A DNA stretch of 64,000 nucleotides from Pseudomonas sp. Q11 (GCF_024494355.1 NZ_JAKNQY010000031.1:1-64000); one strand, 5' to 3'; counted from the stretch's first letter, positions 1-9,683 are shown. The notes: a model not told the origin generated them from the sequence alone. Translations and numbers: made by a program.

Positions 1-268
1 CAGCTTGCATCCATGCTGAATGTGCCGCCGTCATCGCGGGCAAGCCTTGCTCCCACACTGGTTTTTCAGGGTTAACCGATTCGGTGTTCACCTCAAATCC
101 CTTGTGGGAGCGGGCTTGCCCGCGAAAGCGCTGGGTCAGCTTGCATCCTTGCTGAATGTGCCGTCGTCATCGCGGGCAAGCCTTGCTCCCACAGGTTTTT
201 TTCAGGGTTAACCGATTTGGTGTTCACCTCAATTCCCCTGTGGCGGGCTTGCTCGCGAAAGCGGTGTT
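1..268. repeat. Two tandem REPIN units (period 136 bp)
   Basis: A unit beginning CAGCTTGCATCC at base 1 is repeated at base 137. Each copy holds two REP sequences in opposite orientation: 34-57 with 103-125, and 170-193 with 239-258. Between the REPs lies a shared spacer containing CAGGGTTAACCGATT. REP doublets of this kind are known in fluorescent pseudomonads as REPINs, mobilised by RAYT transposases; no RAYT gene is in the window. The last REP has lost three bases (TGTGGCGGGC instead of TGTGGGAGCGGGC). The array may continue left of the window. Confidence 0.9.
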
Positions 269-805
269 AAGTGCGCCACAGAAACAGCACATTTCCAGTG
301 CCAACAATGGCCACTAAAATGCCTCCATCTCGCTCGCCCCCCGATGGTGCATCCCGCCATCCCAGCGCGCACGCCGATGAAACAGCCCCTTCCCCATACA
401 CCCATTTCATTTCCAGAAACTGCACTTCGTCGGTGCGTATCCCCCTTTGTCGCGTAAGACATTACCGACAATGAACCTGATTGTCGGACAATTCGACGAA
501 GCGCGCCGCACCGCTCTAGGTTCTGACCTAGACTGCCCAACCGGGGAGAAAACCGACCAGTCACCCAGACGAAAAAAAGTGGAAACTTTTCGCAACGGCG
601 ACTGGTCAGGTTAGAGGTAGGGCAACAGCGGCTGGTGCAGTCCTTGCAAGTCCTTGTAGCAGCCCTTTCACCTGATTCGCTTAACCGCATTGGGCAGCGT
701 TTTGCTTACCTTGCGTAGCGCTTGTGCGCCTGGCCGCAGGATTCGGCCAATGAAACAACAGCTCTGGCGCTTGCCGGAAACAGATCGAGAAAATGGGAGA
801 AATTT
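269..805. other. Non-coding leader region upstream of glgA
   Basis: No convincing gene is visible here. The stretch contains several short perfect inverted repeats. They are CCGACAAT at 465-472 against ATTGTCGG at 480-487; CTAGGT at 516-521 against ACCTAG at 526-531; and GACCAGTC at 555-562 against GACTGGTC at 600-607. The last pair encloses AAAAGT/ACTTTT at 575-590. The region must carry the promoter of the glgA-glgX block. I cannot assign a -35/-10 pair with confidence; GGAAACTTTT at 581-590 only loosely resembles an AlgU-type -35 box. Confidence 0.5.
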
Positions 806-2377
806 ATGATCAGTGCTGCCTTGGAACCACAACAAGTCCGTTCTCAACTTCCGCCGGCGGCTGAATCGCCGACGGCACCGGTGCTAGCCACCGGCGGCAA
901 GGCACTGCTCCCCGTCGTCAGGCAGAACCCCAATCGCAAGAAAGTATTGTTCGTAACCTCGGAAATCGCCGATCTGGTGAAGACCGGTGGCCTGGGTGAC
1001 GTCTCGTCCGCCCTGCCCCGAGCCATGGCCGGCCTGCATGATGTCCGGGTGCTGATCCCCGGTTACCCGCAGGTAATGAACAGCGGCAACCCGATCCACA
1101 TCATCGGTGAACTGGGCGGTCACGCAGCGCTGCCTCCTTGCAAGATCGGTCGTATGGACATGGCCGACGGTCTGGTGATTTACGTACTGATCTGTCCGGA
1201 ACTCTTTGCCCGTGAAGGCTCACCTTACGGCGCCAACAACGGTCGCGACTGGCCCGACAACCACATTCGCTTCGCCCGACTGGGCCTGGCCGCGGCTGAC
1301 ATCGCCGCCAACCTCGCCCAAATCCACTGGTGCCCCGATCTGGTCCACGCCCATGACTGGCCGGCCGGGCTGGCGCCGGCCTACATGCACTGGCGCGGGC
1401 AACGCACGCCCACCCTGTTCACTATCCACAACCTGGCGTACCAGGGCGTGGTGAGTCTGGCATCCTGCCCGGAGCTGGGTATCCCGGAGCATGCATTGCA
1501 ACAGGAAGGCATGGAGTTCTACGGCAAGTTGTCGTTTCTCAAGGCCGGCATGGCCTACTCCAGCCATATCACCACGGTCAGCGCCACCTACGCCCAGGAA
1601 ATCACCACGCCGGCATTCGGTTGCGGGCTCGACGGTTTCCTCGCGGCCAAAACACAACAGGGCCTGCTCAGCGGCATTCCCAATGGCATCGATGAGAGTT
1701 GGGACTCGGCCACCGATACGCACCTGTTCCGCCAGTTCGCCATGGGCGACTGGGAGGGCAAGGCAGTGAATGCTGCCCATGTGCGCGACCTGTTCGGCCT
1801 CGACGATTCCAGCGGCCCGCTGTTCGCCGTGGTTTCGCGCCTGGTGTACCAGAAAGGCCTGGACCTGACCGAAGCCGTCGCCGAGTTCATCGTCGAATCC
1901 GGGGGCCAAATCGCGATTATTGGTCGCGGTGAACCGGAGGAAGAACAAGCCATGCGTGAGCTGGCACTGCGTTTTCCCGGACGAATCGGCGTGCGCATCG
2001 GCTTCAACGAAACGGATGCGCGGCGGATGTTCGCCGGCAGCGACTTTCTGCTGATGCCTTCGCGCTACGAGCCCTGCGGCTTAAGTCAGATGTACGCCCA
2101 GCGCTTTGGCTCGTTGCCGGTGGCACGCAATACCGGCGGGTTGGCGGACACCATCGAGGACGGCATCACTGGTTTCCTGTTCGATGAATCCACTGCCGAC
2201 AGCTACAAACTGGCATTGAGCCGGGCCTTCAAGGTCTTCGAGTTTCCTGACCTGCTCAACGCGATGCGCTGCCGGGCCATGTCGGCGCCATTCAACTGGT
2301 GCAAGGCCGTGGAACCCTACGCCGAACTCTATGAACAGCTAGTGGCCAAGTCACTGGGTAAATCGGCCAGACAATGA
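806..2377 (+). CDS. glgA: Glycogen synthase GlgA
   Basis: Transfers glucose from ADP-glucose to the non-reducing end of a growing alpha-1,4-glucan in the cytoplasm (GT5 family, GT-B fold). The ADP-glucose-binding KTGGLGDV motif is at residues 59-66 and the C-terminal EPCGLSQMYAQR segment with TGGLAD is intact. The product is 523 residues. The KTGGL motif sits about 44 residues further in than in the E. coli enzyme, so there is an N-terminal extension rich in Pro/Ala. ATG 806 was chosen because GGGAGA at 795-800 gives a well-placed ribosome binding site; the frame is open further upstream, to 722. It is the first gene of a tightly packed set with treZ, malQ and treY, which fits a role supplying glucan for trehalose synthesis. 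Confidence 0.95.
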   Translation: MISAALEPQQVRSQLPPAAESPTAPVLATGGKALLPVVRQNPNRKKVLFVTSEIADLVKTGGLGDVSSALPRAMAGLHDVRVLIPGYPQVMNSGNPIHIIGELGGHAALPPCKIGRMDMADGLVIYVLICPELFAREGSPYGANNGRDWPDNHIRFARLGLAAADIAANLAQIHWCPDLVHAHDWPAGLAPAYMHWRGQRTPTLFTIHNLAYQGVVSLASCPELGIPEHALQQEGMEFYGKLSFLKAGMAYSSHITTVSATYAQEITTPAFGCGLDGFLAAKTQQGLLSGIPNGIDESWDSATDTHLFRQFAMGDWEGKAVNAAHVRDLFGLDDSSGPLFAVVSRLVYQKGLDLTEAVAEFIVESGGQIAIIGRGEPEEEQAMRELALRFPGRIGVRIGFNETDARRMFAGSDFLLMPSRYEPCGLSQMYAQRFGSLPVARNTGGLADTIEDGITGFLFDESTADSYKLALSRAFKVFEFPDLLNAMRCRAMSAPFNWCKAVEPYAELYEQLVAKSLGKSARQ

Positions 2378-2384
2378 GGTAACA

Positions 2385-4187
2385 ATGCCGTCAAGGACGC
2401 CTGAAACCTGGACCCATGGCGCGGTCATGCTCGATGCCGAGCACACCCGCTTCGCCCTCTGGGCCCCGGATGCTTTTTTTGTGAGTGTCGAACTCGACAC
2501 TGGAGACTCAATACCGCTACTGCCCCAGGCCGATGGCTGGTTCATGATCCAGACCCGCTGCCCCGCCGGCACCCGTTATCGCTACAACATCGACGGCGAA
2601 CTGGAGGTGCCCGACCCGGCGTCCCGCGCCCAGGCCGGTGACATTGACCGCCACAGCGTGGTGGTCGATCCTCATGCTTACCCATGGCGCCATACCCACT
2701 GGTCCGGGCGCCCCTGGCACGAAGCCGTGATCTATGAATTGCACGTCGGCGCCCTCGGTGGTTTCCAAGGCGTCGAACAGCACTTGGCGCGCCTGGCCGG
2801 ATTGGGCGTGACCGCCATCGAACTGATGCCGCTGTCGCAATTTCCGGGTGACCGCAACTGGGGCTACGACGGTGTCCTGCCCTACGCACCCCAGGCCTCC
2901 TACGGCACGCCGGAACAGCTCAAGCACCTGATCGACAGCGCCCACGGCCATGGGCTGGCGGTGATTGTGGACGTGGTCTACAACCACTTCGGCCCCGACG
3001 GCAATTATCTGCATCGCTACGCAAAAGGTTTCTTCCGCGAAGACAAGCACACGCCCTGGGGCGCGGCGATTGACTTCCGGCGCCGCGAGGTGCGGGACTT
3101 CTTTATCGACAATGCGCTCATGTGGCTGTTGGAATACCGTTTCGACGGTCTGCGCCTGGACGCCGTGCATGCGATCGAAGACCCGGACTTCCTCCAGGAA
3201 CTGGCCGCCAGGGTGCGCGAACAGGTAGACCCGGTACGGCATGTCTGGCTGACCGTGGAAAACGAACACAACCAGGCCAGCCTGCTGGAGCACGGCTACG
3301 ACGCCCAGTGGAACGATGACGGGCACAACGCGCTGCACGTGCTGCTGACCGGCGAAACCGACGCCTATTACGCTGACTATGCCGAGGAGCCGACGGAACA
3401 ATTGGCACGCTGCCTCAGCCAGGGTTTTGTCTTCCAGGGCCATATCAACCGCCACGGCGAACCTCGGGGCGAACCCAGCGGCCACCTGCCCCCCAGCGCT
3501 TTCGTATTGTTCCTGCAGAACCATGACCAGATTGGCAACCGCGCCCTGGGTGAACGCCTGCATCAGTTGGCGCCACCCCAGGCTCTGCAAGCGGCGACCG
3601 TATTGTTGCTCTTGTCGCCGATGATTCCGCTGCTGTTCATGGGCGATGAGGTGGCGGCCGGGCAACCCTTTCTGTTTTTCACCAGCCATCACGGCGAATT
3701 GGCGGAACTGGTTCGCGAAGGCCGGCGCAACGAGTTCAAGGCGTTCAGTGCCTTTGCCGATCCCGAAAAGCGCGCGCGCATTCCCGATCCCAATGCGGCC
3801 GACACCTTCGACGCATCGCGCCCTAACCTGGAGGCGCAACACCCTGAACAACACGCCAGCGAGGCACTGTATCGCCAGTTGCTGAAAATCCGCCGTGAAG
3901 CGATCGTCCCGCGCTTGCCTGGGGCTCAGGCCCTGGGCGCCGAAGTGCTGGGCCATGGCGCAGTCAGCGCACGCTGGCGACTGAGCGACGGCAGCGTATT
4001 GCGCATTGACCTGAACCTCAGCAATCAGTCGGTCAGGTACACCGCTCACGAAGAGGCCGAGATTCTTTTCGAACATCCGCAGCATGCCGTGGGTCTGTTG
4101 CAACAGGGCGCCCTTGCGCCCTACAGCGCGCTGGTCAGTCTGACGCAAGCGGCAAACTTGCCCAACACCACTGGAGAGCGCCTATGA
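2385..4187 (+). CDS. treZ: Malto-oligosyltrehalose trehalohydrolase TreZ
   Basis: Releases trehalose from the maltooligosyl-trehalose made by TreY, the second step of the TreY/TreZ route from glucan to trehalose. The 600-residue product has an N-terminal CBM48-like domain followed by a GH13 barrel. The catalytic residues can be placed: nucleophile D259 in FDGLRLD, acid/base E292 in TVENEH and D381 in QNHDQIGN. It starts 8 bases after the glgA stop, with GAGGT overlapping that stop serving as ribosome binding site, and ends in an ATGA overlap with malQ. Translational coupling across the block is therefore likely. Length and motifs match the family well. Confidence 0.95.
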   Translation: MPSRTPETWTHGAVMLDAEHTRFALWAPDAFFVSVELDTGDSIPLLPQADGWFMIQTRCPAGTRYRYNIDGELEVPDPASRAQAGDIDRHSVVVDPHAYPWRHTHWSGRPWHEAVIYELHVGALGGFQGVEQHLARLAGLGVTAIELMPLSQFPGDRNWGYDGVLPYAPQASYGTPEQLKHLIDSAHGHGLAVIVDVVYNHFGPDGNYLHRYAKGFFREDKHTPWGAAIDFRRREVRDFFIDNALMWLLEYRFDGLRLDAVHAIEDPDFLQELAARVREQVDPVRHVWLTVENEHNQASLLEHGYDAQWNDDGHNALHVLLTGETDAYYADYAEEPTEQLARCLSQGFVFQGHINRHGEPRGEPSGHLPPSAFVLFLQNHDQIGNRALGERLHQLAPPQALQAATVLLLLSPMIPLLFMGDEVAAGQPFLFFTSHHGELAELVREGRRNEFKAFSAFADPEKRARIPDPNAADTFDASRPNLEAQHPEQHASEALYRQLLKIRREAIVPRLPGAQALGAEVLGHGAVSARWRLSDGSVLRIDLNLSNQSVRYTAHEEAEILFEHPQHAVGLLQQGALAPYSALVSLTQAANLPNTTGERL

Positions 4188-6262
4188 GCGATGCGCAACT
4201 GGAGATCCTCGCCGGCCAGGCCGGCCTGGCGGTGGACTGGATCGACGCCAACGGCCGGGCACAAAAAGTCTCGCCCGCCGTCTTGCGTTCGGTCCTCACC
4301 GGTCTGGGCCATCCAGCCGGTACCGCCCAGGAAATCGATGCCAGCCTGCTGCAATTGCAGCAGGCTCAACAGAACCATCAACTGCCACCGCTGATCACCG
4401 CCGATGTCGGGACCAGCGTGGACCTGAGCCGCTATTTCGCAGCTGCAACGCCCTGCGAAATCCAGCTCGAAGATGGCGCCACGCTGAACCTGAAACTCGA
4501 CGCCGAAGCCAGGTTGCCGGGGATGGTCCCGGTGGGTTACCAGCACATCAGCATCCAGGACCAGCATTTCATCCTGGCGGTCGCACCGGCACGTTGCTAC
4601 AGCGTCGCCGACGCCGTGGATGACCCGACGCCCCGCGCCTGGGGCCTGAGCGCGCAGCTATATGGGTTGCGCCGTCCGGGCGACGGCGGTTTTGGCGATA
4701 CCCAGGCCCTGGAAGAGTTGGCACGAGTGGCCGGCGAGCGCGGTGCCGATGCCTTGGCCATCAGCCCGATGCACGCGATGTTCAGCAGCGACACCGGCCG
4801 TTACAGCCCCTACTCACCGTCCAGTCGACTCTTCCTCAACAGCCTCTATGCCGCGCCGGGCACCATCCTGGGTGAACGCGCGCTGCGCACCGCCATCGAT
4901 GCCACTGGCTTGACCAATCAACTGCGCAACCTGGAAGAGCAGCCGCTGGTGGATTGGCCTGTGGCGGCCCAAGCCAAGCAGAAGGTCCTGCGAGCCCTGT
5001 ACGACGGCTTTAGTCAGGGCGAGCACCCACTGCATGAGGACTTCAGCAGTTTCCGCCATACCAGCGGCGAAGCCCTGGAGAACCATTGCCGCTTCGAAGC
5101 TTTGCAGGCCGAACGCGCGGCTCGGGGAGAAAGCCTCGACTGGCGCCACTGGCCCGAAGAATGGCGCAACCCTCGCAGCGCGACGCTGGCGCATTTTGCC
5201 GAGGAGAACGCCGACGAAATCGGCTTCTACGCGTTTTGCCAGTGGCTGATCACCCGATGCCTGGAGCGCGTCCAGAGCGCGGCTAAATCCAGCGGCATGG
5301 GCATTGGCCTGATCGCCGACCTGGCGGTAGGCGCCGATGGTGGAGGCAGTCAGGCCTGGAGTCGACAGGATGAACTGCTCGCCTCGCTGACCGTGGGCGC
5401 ACCACCGGACATCCTCAACCGCTCCGGCCAAGGTTGGGGCATCTCGGCGTTCTCGCCGGAGGGATTGGTACGCAACGGCTTTCGCGCTTTCATTGAAATG
5501 CTGCGGGCCAATTTCGCCCACGCCGGCGGCTTGCGCATCGATCACGTGATGGGCTTGCAGCGCTTGTGGGTGATTCCCAACGACGCCCCACCCTGCGATG
5601 GCGCATACCTCTATTACCCGGTGGATGACTTGCTGCGCTTGCTGGCCCTCGAATCCCATCGCCATCAGGCCATCGTGCTGGGCGAAGACCTCGGCACTGT
5701 GCCTGAAGGCCTTCGAGAAAAACTCAGTGCCCGGTCAATCCTGGGCATGCGCGTGCTCTTGTTCGAACAGGACAATACCCACTTCAAACCCATTCTCGAC
5801 TGGCCGGACAACGCACTGGCCACGACCAGTACCCATGACTTGCCGACCCTCAATGGCTGGTGGCACGGCCATGATATCGACTGGAACGCACGACTGGACC
5901 TGATCGACTCCCACACCGAGATGGACTGGCGCAGACACCGAGAACGTGAACGTGAAGGCCTGAGCAATGTGTTGAATCAGGACCCGCAGAACTTTCGGGA
6001 AGAACACCGGGAACCCGACGAGATACTCGATGCCAGTGTGCGCTTTCTCGGTCACACCCGTGCGCCGCTGGTGTTGCTGCCACTGGAGGACGCCCTAGGC
6101 ATCGACGAGCAGGCTAACCTGCCCGGCACCACCGATACCCACCCCAACTGGCGGCGTCGCCTGGCGTGCGACAGCCAGGCGTTGCTGGATGACCCGGACG
6201 CTGCCCGGCGTCTGGAAATACTCGCCTGCGCAAGGCTTCAGGCGAACGAGCGTGACCAATGA
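4184..6262 (+). CDS. malQ: 4-alpha-glucanotransferase (amylomaltase) MalQ
   Basis: Disproportionates maltodextrins by moving alpha-1,4-glucan chains between acceptors (GH77). The 692-residue protein carries the GH77 catalytic set: D453 in LRIDHVMG, E501 in VLGEDLGTVP and D552 in TSTHDLPT. Its start codon overlaps the treZ stop (ATGA) and its stop overlaps the treY start in the same way, so the three are almost certainly one transcript. In this setting it probably lengthens short maltodextrins so that TreY can use them, and recycles the short ends left by TreY/TreZ. No disruption is visible. Confidence 0.95.
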   Translation: MSDAQLEILAGQAGLAVDWIDANGRAQKVSPAVLRSVLTGLGHPAGTAQEIDASLLQLQQAQQNHQLPPLITADVGTSVDLSRYFAAATPCEIQLEDGATLNLKLDAEARLPGMVPVGYQHISIQDQHFILAVAPARCYSVADAVDDPTPRAWGLSAQLYGLRRPGDGGFGDTQALEELARVAGERGADALAISPMHAMFSSDTGRYSPYSPSSRLFLNSLYAAPGTILGERALRTAIDATGLTNQLRNLEEQPLVDWPVAAQAKQKVLRALYDGFSQGEHPLHEDFSSFRHTSGEALENHCRFEALQAERAARGESLDWRHWPEEWRNPRSATLAHFAEENADEIGFYAFCQWLITRCLERVQSAAKSSGMGIGLIADLAVGADGGGSQAWSRQDELLASLTVGAPPDILNRSGQGWGISAFSPEGLVRNGFRAFIEMLRANFAHAGGLRIDHVMGLQRLWVIPNDAPPCDGAYLYYPVDDLLRLLALESHRHQAIVLGEDLGTVPEGLREKLSARSILGMRVLLFEQDNTHFKPILDWPDNALATTSTHDLPTLNGWWHGHDIDWNARLDLIDSHTEMDWRRHREREREGLSNVLNQDPQNFREEHREPDEILDASVRFLGHTRAPLVLLPLEDALGIDEQANLPGTTDTHPNWRRRLACDSQALLDDPDAARRLEILACARLQANERDQ

Positions 6263-9045
6263 ATCAAACGTTGATCCAACCGCTGCGGGCAACCCTTCGC
6301 CTGCAGTTTCATAAAGGCTTTACCCTGGACGACGCCATACCGCAGGTGCCCTACTTCGCATCGTTGGGCATCAGCCACATTTATGCCTCGCCGCTGCTTA
6401 AAGCCCGGGCCGGTTCCATGCACGGCTACGATGTGGTCGATCCGACCCAGGTCAACCCGGAACTGGGCGGGGAAGACGCCCTACGGCGCCTGGTCGCCAG
6501 CCTGCGTGAGCATGGGATGGGACTGATCCTCGACATCGTGTCCAACCACATGGCCGTCGGCGGCAACGACAACCCGTGGTGGCAGGATCTGCTGGAGTGG
6601 GGACGCTTGAGCCCCTACGGTCAGTTCTTTGACATTCAGTGGCATTCCCCCGACCCGTTGATGGAGGGCCAGCTATTGCTGCCATTTTTGGGCAGCGACT
6701 ACGGTGTGGCCTTGCAGGAAGGCACGCTGAAGCTGCGTTTCGATGCCGGGCAAGGCAACTTTTTAGTCGAACATTACGAACATCACTTTCCGATCTGCCC
6801 GATGCAGTATGGCGAATTGCTCAAACCCGCTGAAACGCTGCCATCCGAACAAGCCGAATCCCTCAAGGCTCTGGCCGAGCGCTTTACCACGCTGAACTAC
6901 CAGACTGACGCCCATACCCTGTCCCGGCCACTGCAACAGCAATTGCAAGCACTGGCCAGCCAACCGGGCATCCTGGCCGCCATCGAAGAGAACTTGCGCG
7001 CGTACGACTCCCGGCAACCCGAGGGCTTCGAGCGCCTGCATCAGTTGCTGGAGCGCCAGAGCTACCGGCTCGCCAGTTGGCGCACGGCGGCGGACGACAT
7101 CAACTGGCGGCGTTTTTTCGACGTCAATGAGCTGGGCGGCCTGCGGGTCGAGCGCCCGGCAGTGTTCGAAGCCACCCACGCAAAAATTTTTGAATTGATC
7201 GCCGAAGGCCTGGTGGACGGGTTGCGCATCGATCACATCGACGGTCTTGCCGATCCTCGTGGTTATTGCCGTAAATTGCGCAGGCGTGTCGATTCGCTTT
7301 CACCCTCGCGGCACCTGCCCATTTTTATTGAAAAAATCCTCGGCGATGGCGAAACCTTGCGTCAGGACTGGAACATCGACGGCAGTACCGGTTACGAGTT
7401 CATGAACCAGATCTCGTTGCTGCAACATGACCCGGCCGGTGCCGAGCCCCTCGCCCAATTGTGGAGTCGCCACAGCGAACGGCCGGCGCACTTCATCGAA
7501 GAAGCCCGCCTGGCCCGTCAACAGATTCTCAACGGTTCCCTGGCCGGAGACTTCGAAAGCGTTGCCCAGGCCCTGCTTCAGGTCGCGCGGGACGACGTGA
7601 TGACCCGTGACCTGACCCTCGGCGCGATTCGCCGGGCGTTGCAGGAACTGATCGTGCATTTCCCGGTGTACCGCACGTACATCAACCCGTTGGGGCGTTC
7701 AAGCGAAGACGATGTGTTTTTTCGCCAGGCCCTGGAAGGCGCCCGACAAACCCTCAGCGAAGCCGACTGGCCGGTGCTCGACTACCTGGCCGACTGGCTC
7801 GGCGGCATGCCCTGGCGGGATCGTCCACGGGGCAGCCAGCGCAAACGGCTGCGCCATGCCTGCGTGCGCTTCCAGCAACTGACCTCGCCAGCCGCCGCCA
7901 AGGCCGTGGAAGACACGGCGCTTTATCGTTCGGCAGTGCTGCTGTCGCGCAACGACGTGGGCTACAACACCGAGCGGTTCAGCGCCCCGCCCCAGGAATT
8001 CCATAATGCCTGCCTCGAACGGCTGGAGCATTTCCCTGACAACCTGATGACCACCGCCACCCACGACCACAAGCGCGGCGAAGACACCAGGGCAAGGCTT
8101 GCGGTGCTCAGCGAACGGGCTGACAGGTACACCGCATACGTGGAGCAATGGCGCATCCTTGCGCCTTCATTGCACAGCGACCCCGCCGCCCCTTCGGCCG
8201 GTGATGAATTGATTTTGTACCAGGCGCTACTGGGAAGTTGGCCGCTGGACCTTGATGTGCGCGACCACAAGGCATTGGCCGACTACAACGAGCGCCTGTG
8301 GCAATGGCAACGCAAGGCTTTGCGCGAAGCCAAGTTGCAGAGCAGTTGGGCGGCCGTCAACGACGCCTATGAGCAGGCGACCCAGATGTTCCTGGAGCGG
8401 CTGTTGCTCGGTGATGAGGGGCTGCCCCTGCGCAGCGCCATCGCCGAAGCGGTCCAGGCCATCGCCCCGGCGGGCGCCCTCAACAGTCTGGCGCAAACCT
8501 TGCTGCGTATGACCGTACCCGGTGTGCCGGACCTGTACCAGGGTAACGAGTTCTGGGATTTCAGCCTGGTGGATCCGGACAACCGCCGTCCGGTGGACTT
8601 CATGGTGCGCCGCGAGGCGATACAAGCCCAAAGCACCCCGGCGCAACTGCTAGGCACCTGGCGCGATGGCAGGGTCAAGCAAGCATTGATCGCCAGGACG
8701 CTGGCCATGCGCACCGAACACCCGCAACTGTTCCAACAGGGTCGCTACCAGCCACTCCAAGTGGTTGGCGAGCAGTCAGAACGGGTCTTGGCGTTTATGC
8801 GTGAGCATGAGCAACAAAGGGCGATCATAGTGGTACCGATCCATGCGGCCACCCTGCTGGAAAACGGTGCTGTGCCACTGGTAGCTGCATCGCGTTGGGG
8901 CAATACCCGCGTGTCGTTACCGTTCGCCACCGGGGATGCAAAACTGAAGGGACTTTTTTCAAGCGCAGCAGTCACACCCCAAGGAGAGCTGATGGTCAGC
9001 GCCGCGCTGGGGGACTTCCCGGTCAATGTCTTTATCCAATGTTGA
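6259..9045 (+). CDS. treY: Malto-oligosyltrehalose synthase TreY
   Basis: Isomerises the reducing-end alpha-1,4 bond of maltodextrins to the alpha,alpha-1,1 bond of trehalose. The product then goes to TreZ. It has 928 residues, with GH13 catalytic residues D325 in LRIDHIDGLADP, E358 in FIEKILGDGE and D603 in TATHDHKRGED. The insertion between the second and third catalytic residues is long, as is usual for TreY. The start overlaps the malQ stop by four bases. Its partner treZ lies two genes upstream in the same operon, with malQ between them. Confidence 0.95.
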   Translation: MNQTLIQPLRATLRLQFHKGFTLDDAIPQVPYFASLGISHIYASPLLKARAGSMHGYDVVDPTQVNPELGGEDALRRLVASLREHGMGLILDIVSNHMAVGGNDNPWWQDLLEWGRLSPYGQFFDIQWHSPDPLMEGQLLLPFLGSDYGVALQEGTLKLRFDAGQGNFLVEHYEHHFPICPMQYGELLKPAETLPSEQAESLKALAERFTTLNYQTDAHTLSRPLQQQLQALASQPGILAAIEENLRAYDSRQPEGFERLHQLLERQSYRLASWRTAADDINWRRFFDVNELGGLRVERPAVFEATHAKIFELIAEGLVDGLRIDHIDGLADPRGYCRKLRRRVDSLSPSRHLPIFIEKILGDGETLRQDWNIDGSTGYEFMNQISLLQHDPAGAEPLAQLWSRHSERPAHFIEEARLARQQILNGSLAGDFESVAQALLQVARDDVMTRDLTLGAIRRALQELIVHFPVYRTYINPLGRSSEDDVFFRQALEGARQTLSEADWPVLDYLADWLGGMPWRDRPRGSQRKRLRHACVRFQQLTSPAAAKAVEDTALYRSAVLLSRNDVGYNTERFSAPPQEFHNACLERLEHFPDNLMTTATHDHKRGEDTRARLAVLSERADRYTAYVEQWRILAPSLHSDPAAPSAGDELILYQALLGSWPLDLDVRDHKALADYNERLWQWQRKALREAKLQSSWAAVNDAYEQATQMFLERLLLGDEGLPLRSAIAEAVQAIAPAGALNSLAQTLLRMTVPGVPDLYQGNEFWDFSLVDPDNRRPVDFMVRREAIQAQSTPAQLLGTWRDGRVKQALIARTLAMRTEHPQLFQQGRYQPLQVVGEQSERVLAFMREHEQQRAIIVVPIHAATLLENGAVPLVAASRWGNTRVSLPFATGDAKLKGLFSSAAVTPQGELMVSAALGDFPVNVFIQC

Positions 9046-9065
9046 GTTCAGTCAGGAGCACTGCG

Positions 9066-9407
9066 ATGAGTACCGACGATAAACGCATTCGTGAGTTCGC
9101 CTATCAGATCTGGGAATCCGAGGGTAAGCCTGCGGGGCAGGAAACACGCCACTGGGAGATGGCCCGCAAACTTGCCGAAGCCGAAGCCCTGGCACCGAGC
9201 AAACCTGCCAAGGCGGCCGCAAAACCAACGGCCAGCAAAACTGATGGCGTCAAGTCAGGCGTAGCCAAGAGCAGCGCCGCCAAAACCGCCACGAAAAGCA
9301 CGACGCCCAAGGCCAAGCCTGCGGCAAAACCTGTTGCCACTACCTCGGCGGCTCAAAAGCCTGCCGACAAGAAGCCACGAGCGCCGCGCAAGCCACCGGC
9401 GAGTTGA
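9066..9407 (+). CDS. DUF2934 protein with Lys/Ala/Pro-rich tail
   Basis: A 113-residue protein of unknown function. Residues 1-40 match the DUF2934 pattern (IREFAYQIWESEGKPAGQE, then HWEMARKLAEAEA). The rest is low-complexity, made of Lys, Ala, Pro, Ser and Thr, and resembles histone H1 or AlgP tails. It lies 20 bases after treY, with AGGAG just before ATG 9066, so it is probably in the same transcript. A DUF2934 gene at this spot is common in pseudomonad glg/tre clusters, but its role is not known. The basic tail could bind nucleic acid or polyanions; that is inference only. Confidence 0.85.
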   Translation: MSTDDKRIREFAYQIWESEGKPAGQETRHWEMARKLAEAEALAPSKPAKAAAKPTASKTDGVKSGVAKSSAAKTATKSTTPKAKPAAKPVATTSAAQKPADKKPRAPRKPPAS

Positions 9408-9683
9408 TTCATCGGCTGATCGGTCTCAAGCAAGCGCTTCTTCGTGGCCGTGTGACGAGGGAGGTATCCCGCTAGGAGCTGACGAGTAGAACAAGGCTGC
9501 GATCTTGTCCCAGACAATTGAATCTGGAGCGAAAGATCAAGATTCAAAGATCGCAGCCTTCGCCAGTTCCACACAGCGCACGCCACGGGGCGGTGCGACG
9601 TTTCACCAAATCCGGTAGCGCACAGACCCCCGTCCTAATTTGAACAGCATTGCCATCTCTGTATGTCTTTTGCAGGAGCACCT
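9408..9683. repeat. Intergenic spacer with AAGGCTGCGATCTT inverted repeat
   Basis: Perfect 14-bp arms at 9493-9506 and 9547-9560 are separated by 40 bases. The arm contains GCTGCGATCTT, a sequence that recurs between genes in many pseudomonads. The element sits in the 276-base gap between the DUF2934 gene and glgX and could form a hairpin in a read-through transcript. There is no T-run after it, so it does not look like a simple terminator. Confidence 0.6.

Noticed and set aside
1..268. CRISPR array
   Set aside because: There are only two units, of 136 bp, with inverted REPs inside and near-identical spacers; this is a REPIN duplication.
229..690. 153-codon minus-strand frame in the glgA leader
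   Set aside because: It runs through REP sequence and inverted repeats, is very rich in Cys and Arg, and has no family resemblance.
2517..4148. Long open frame (543 codons) on the minus strand inside treZ
   Set aside because: It is exactly antisense to a gene with intact catalytic motifs, its translation has no recognisable family, and GC-rich third positions routinely give such shadow frames.
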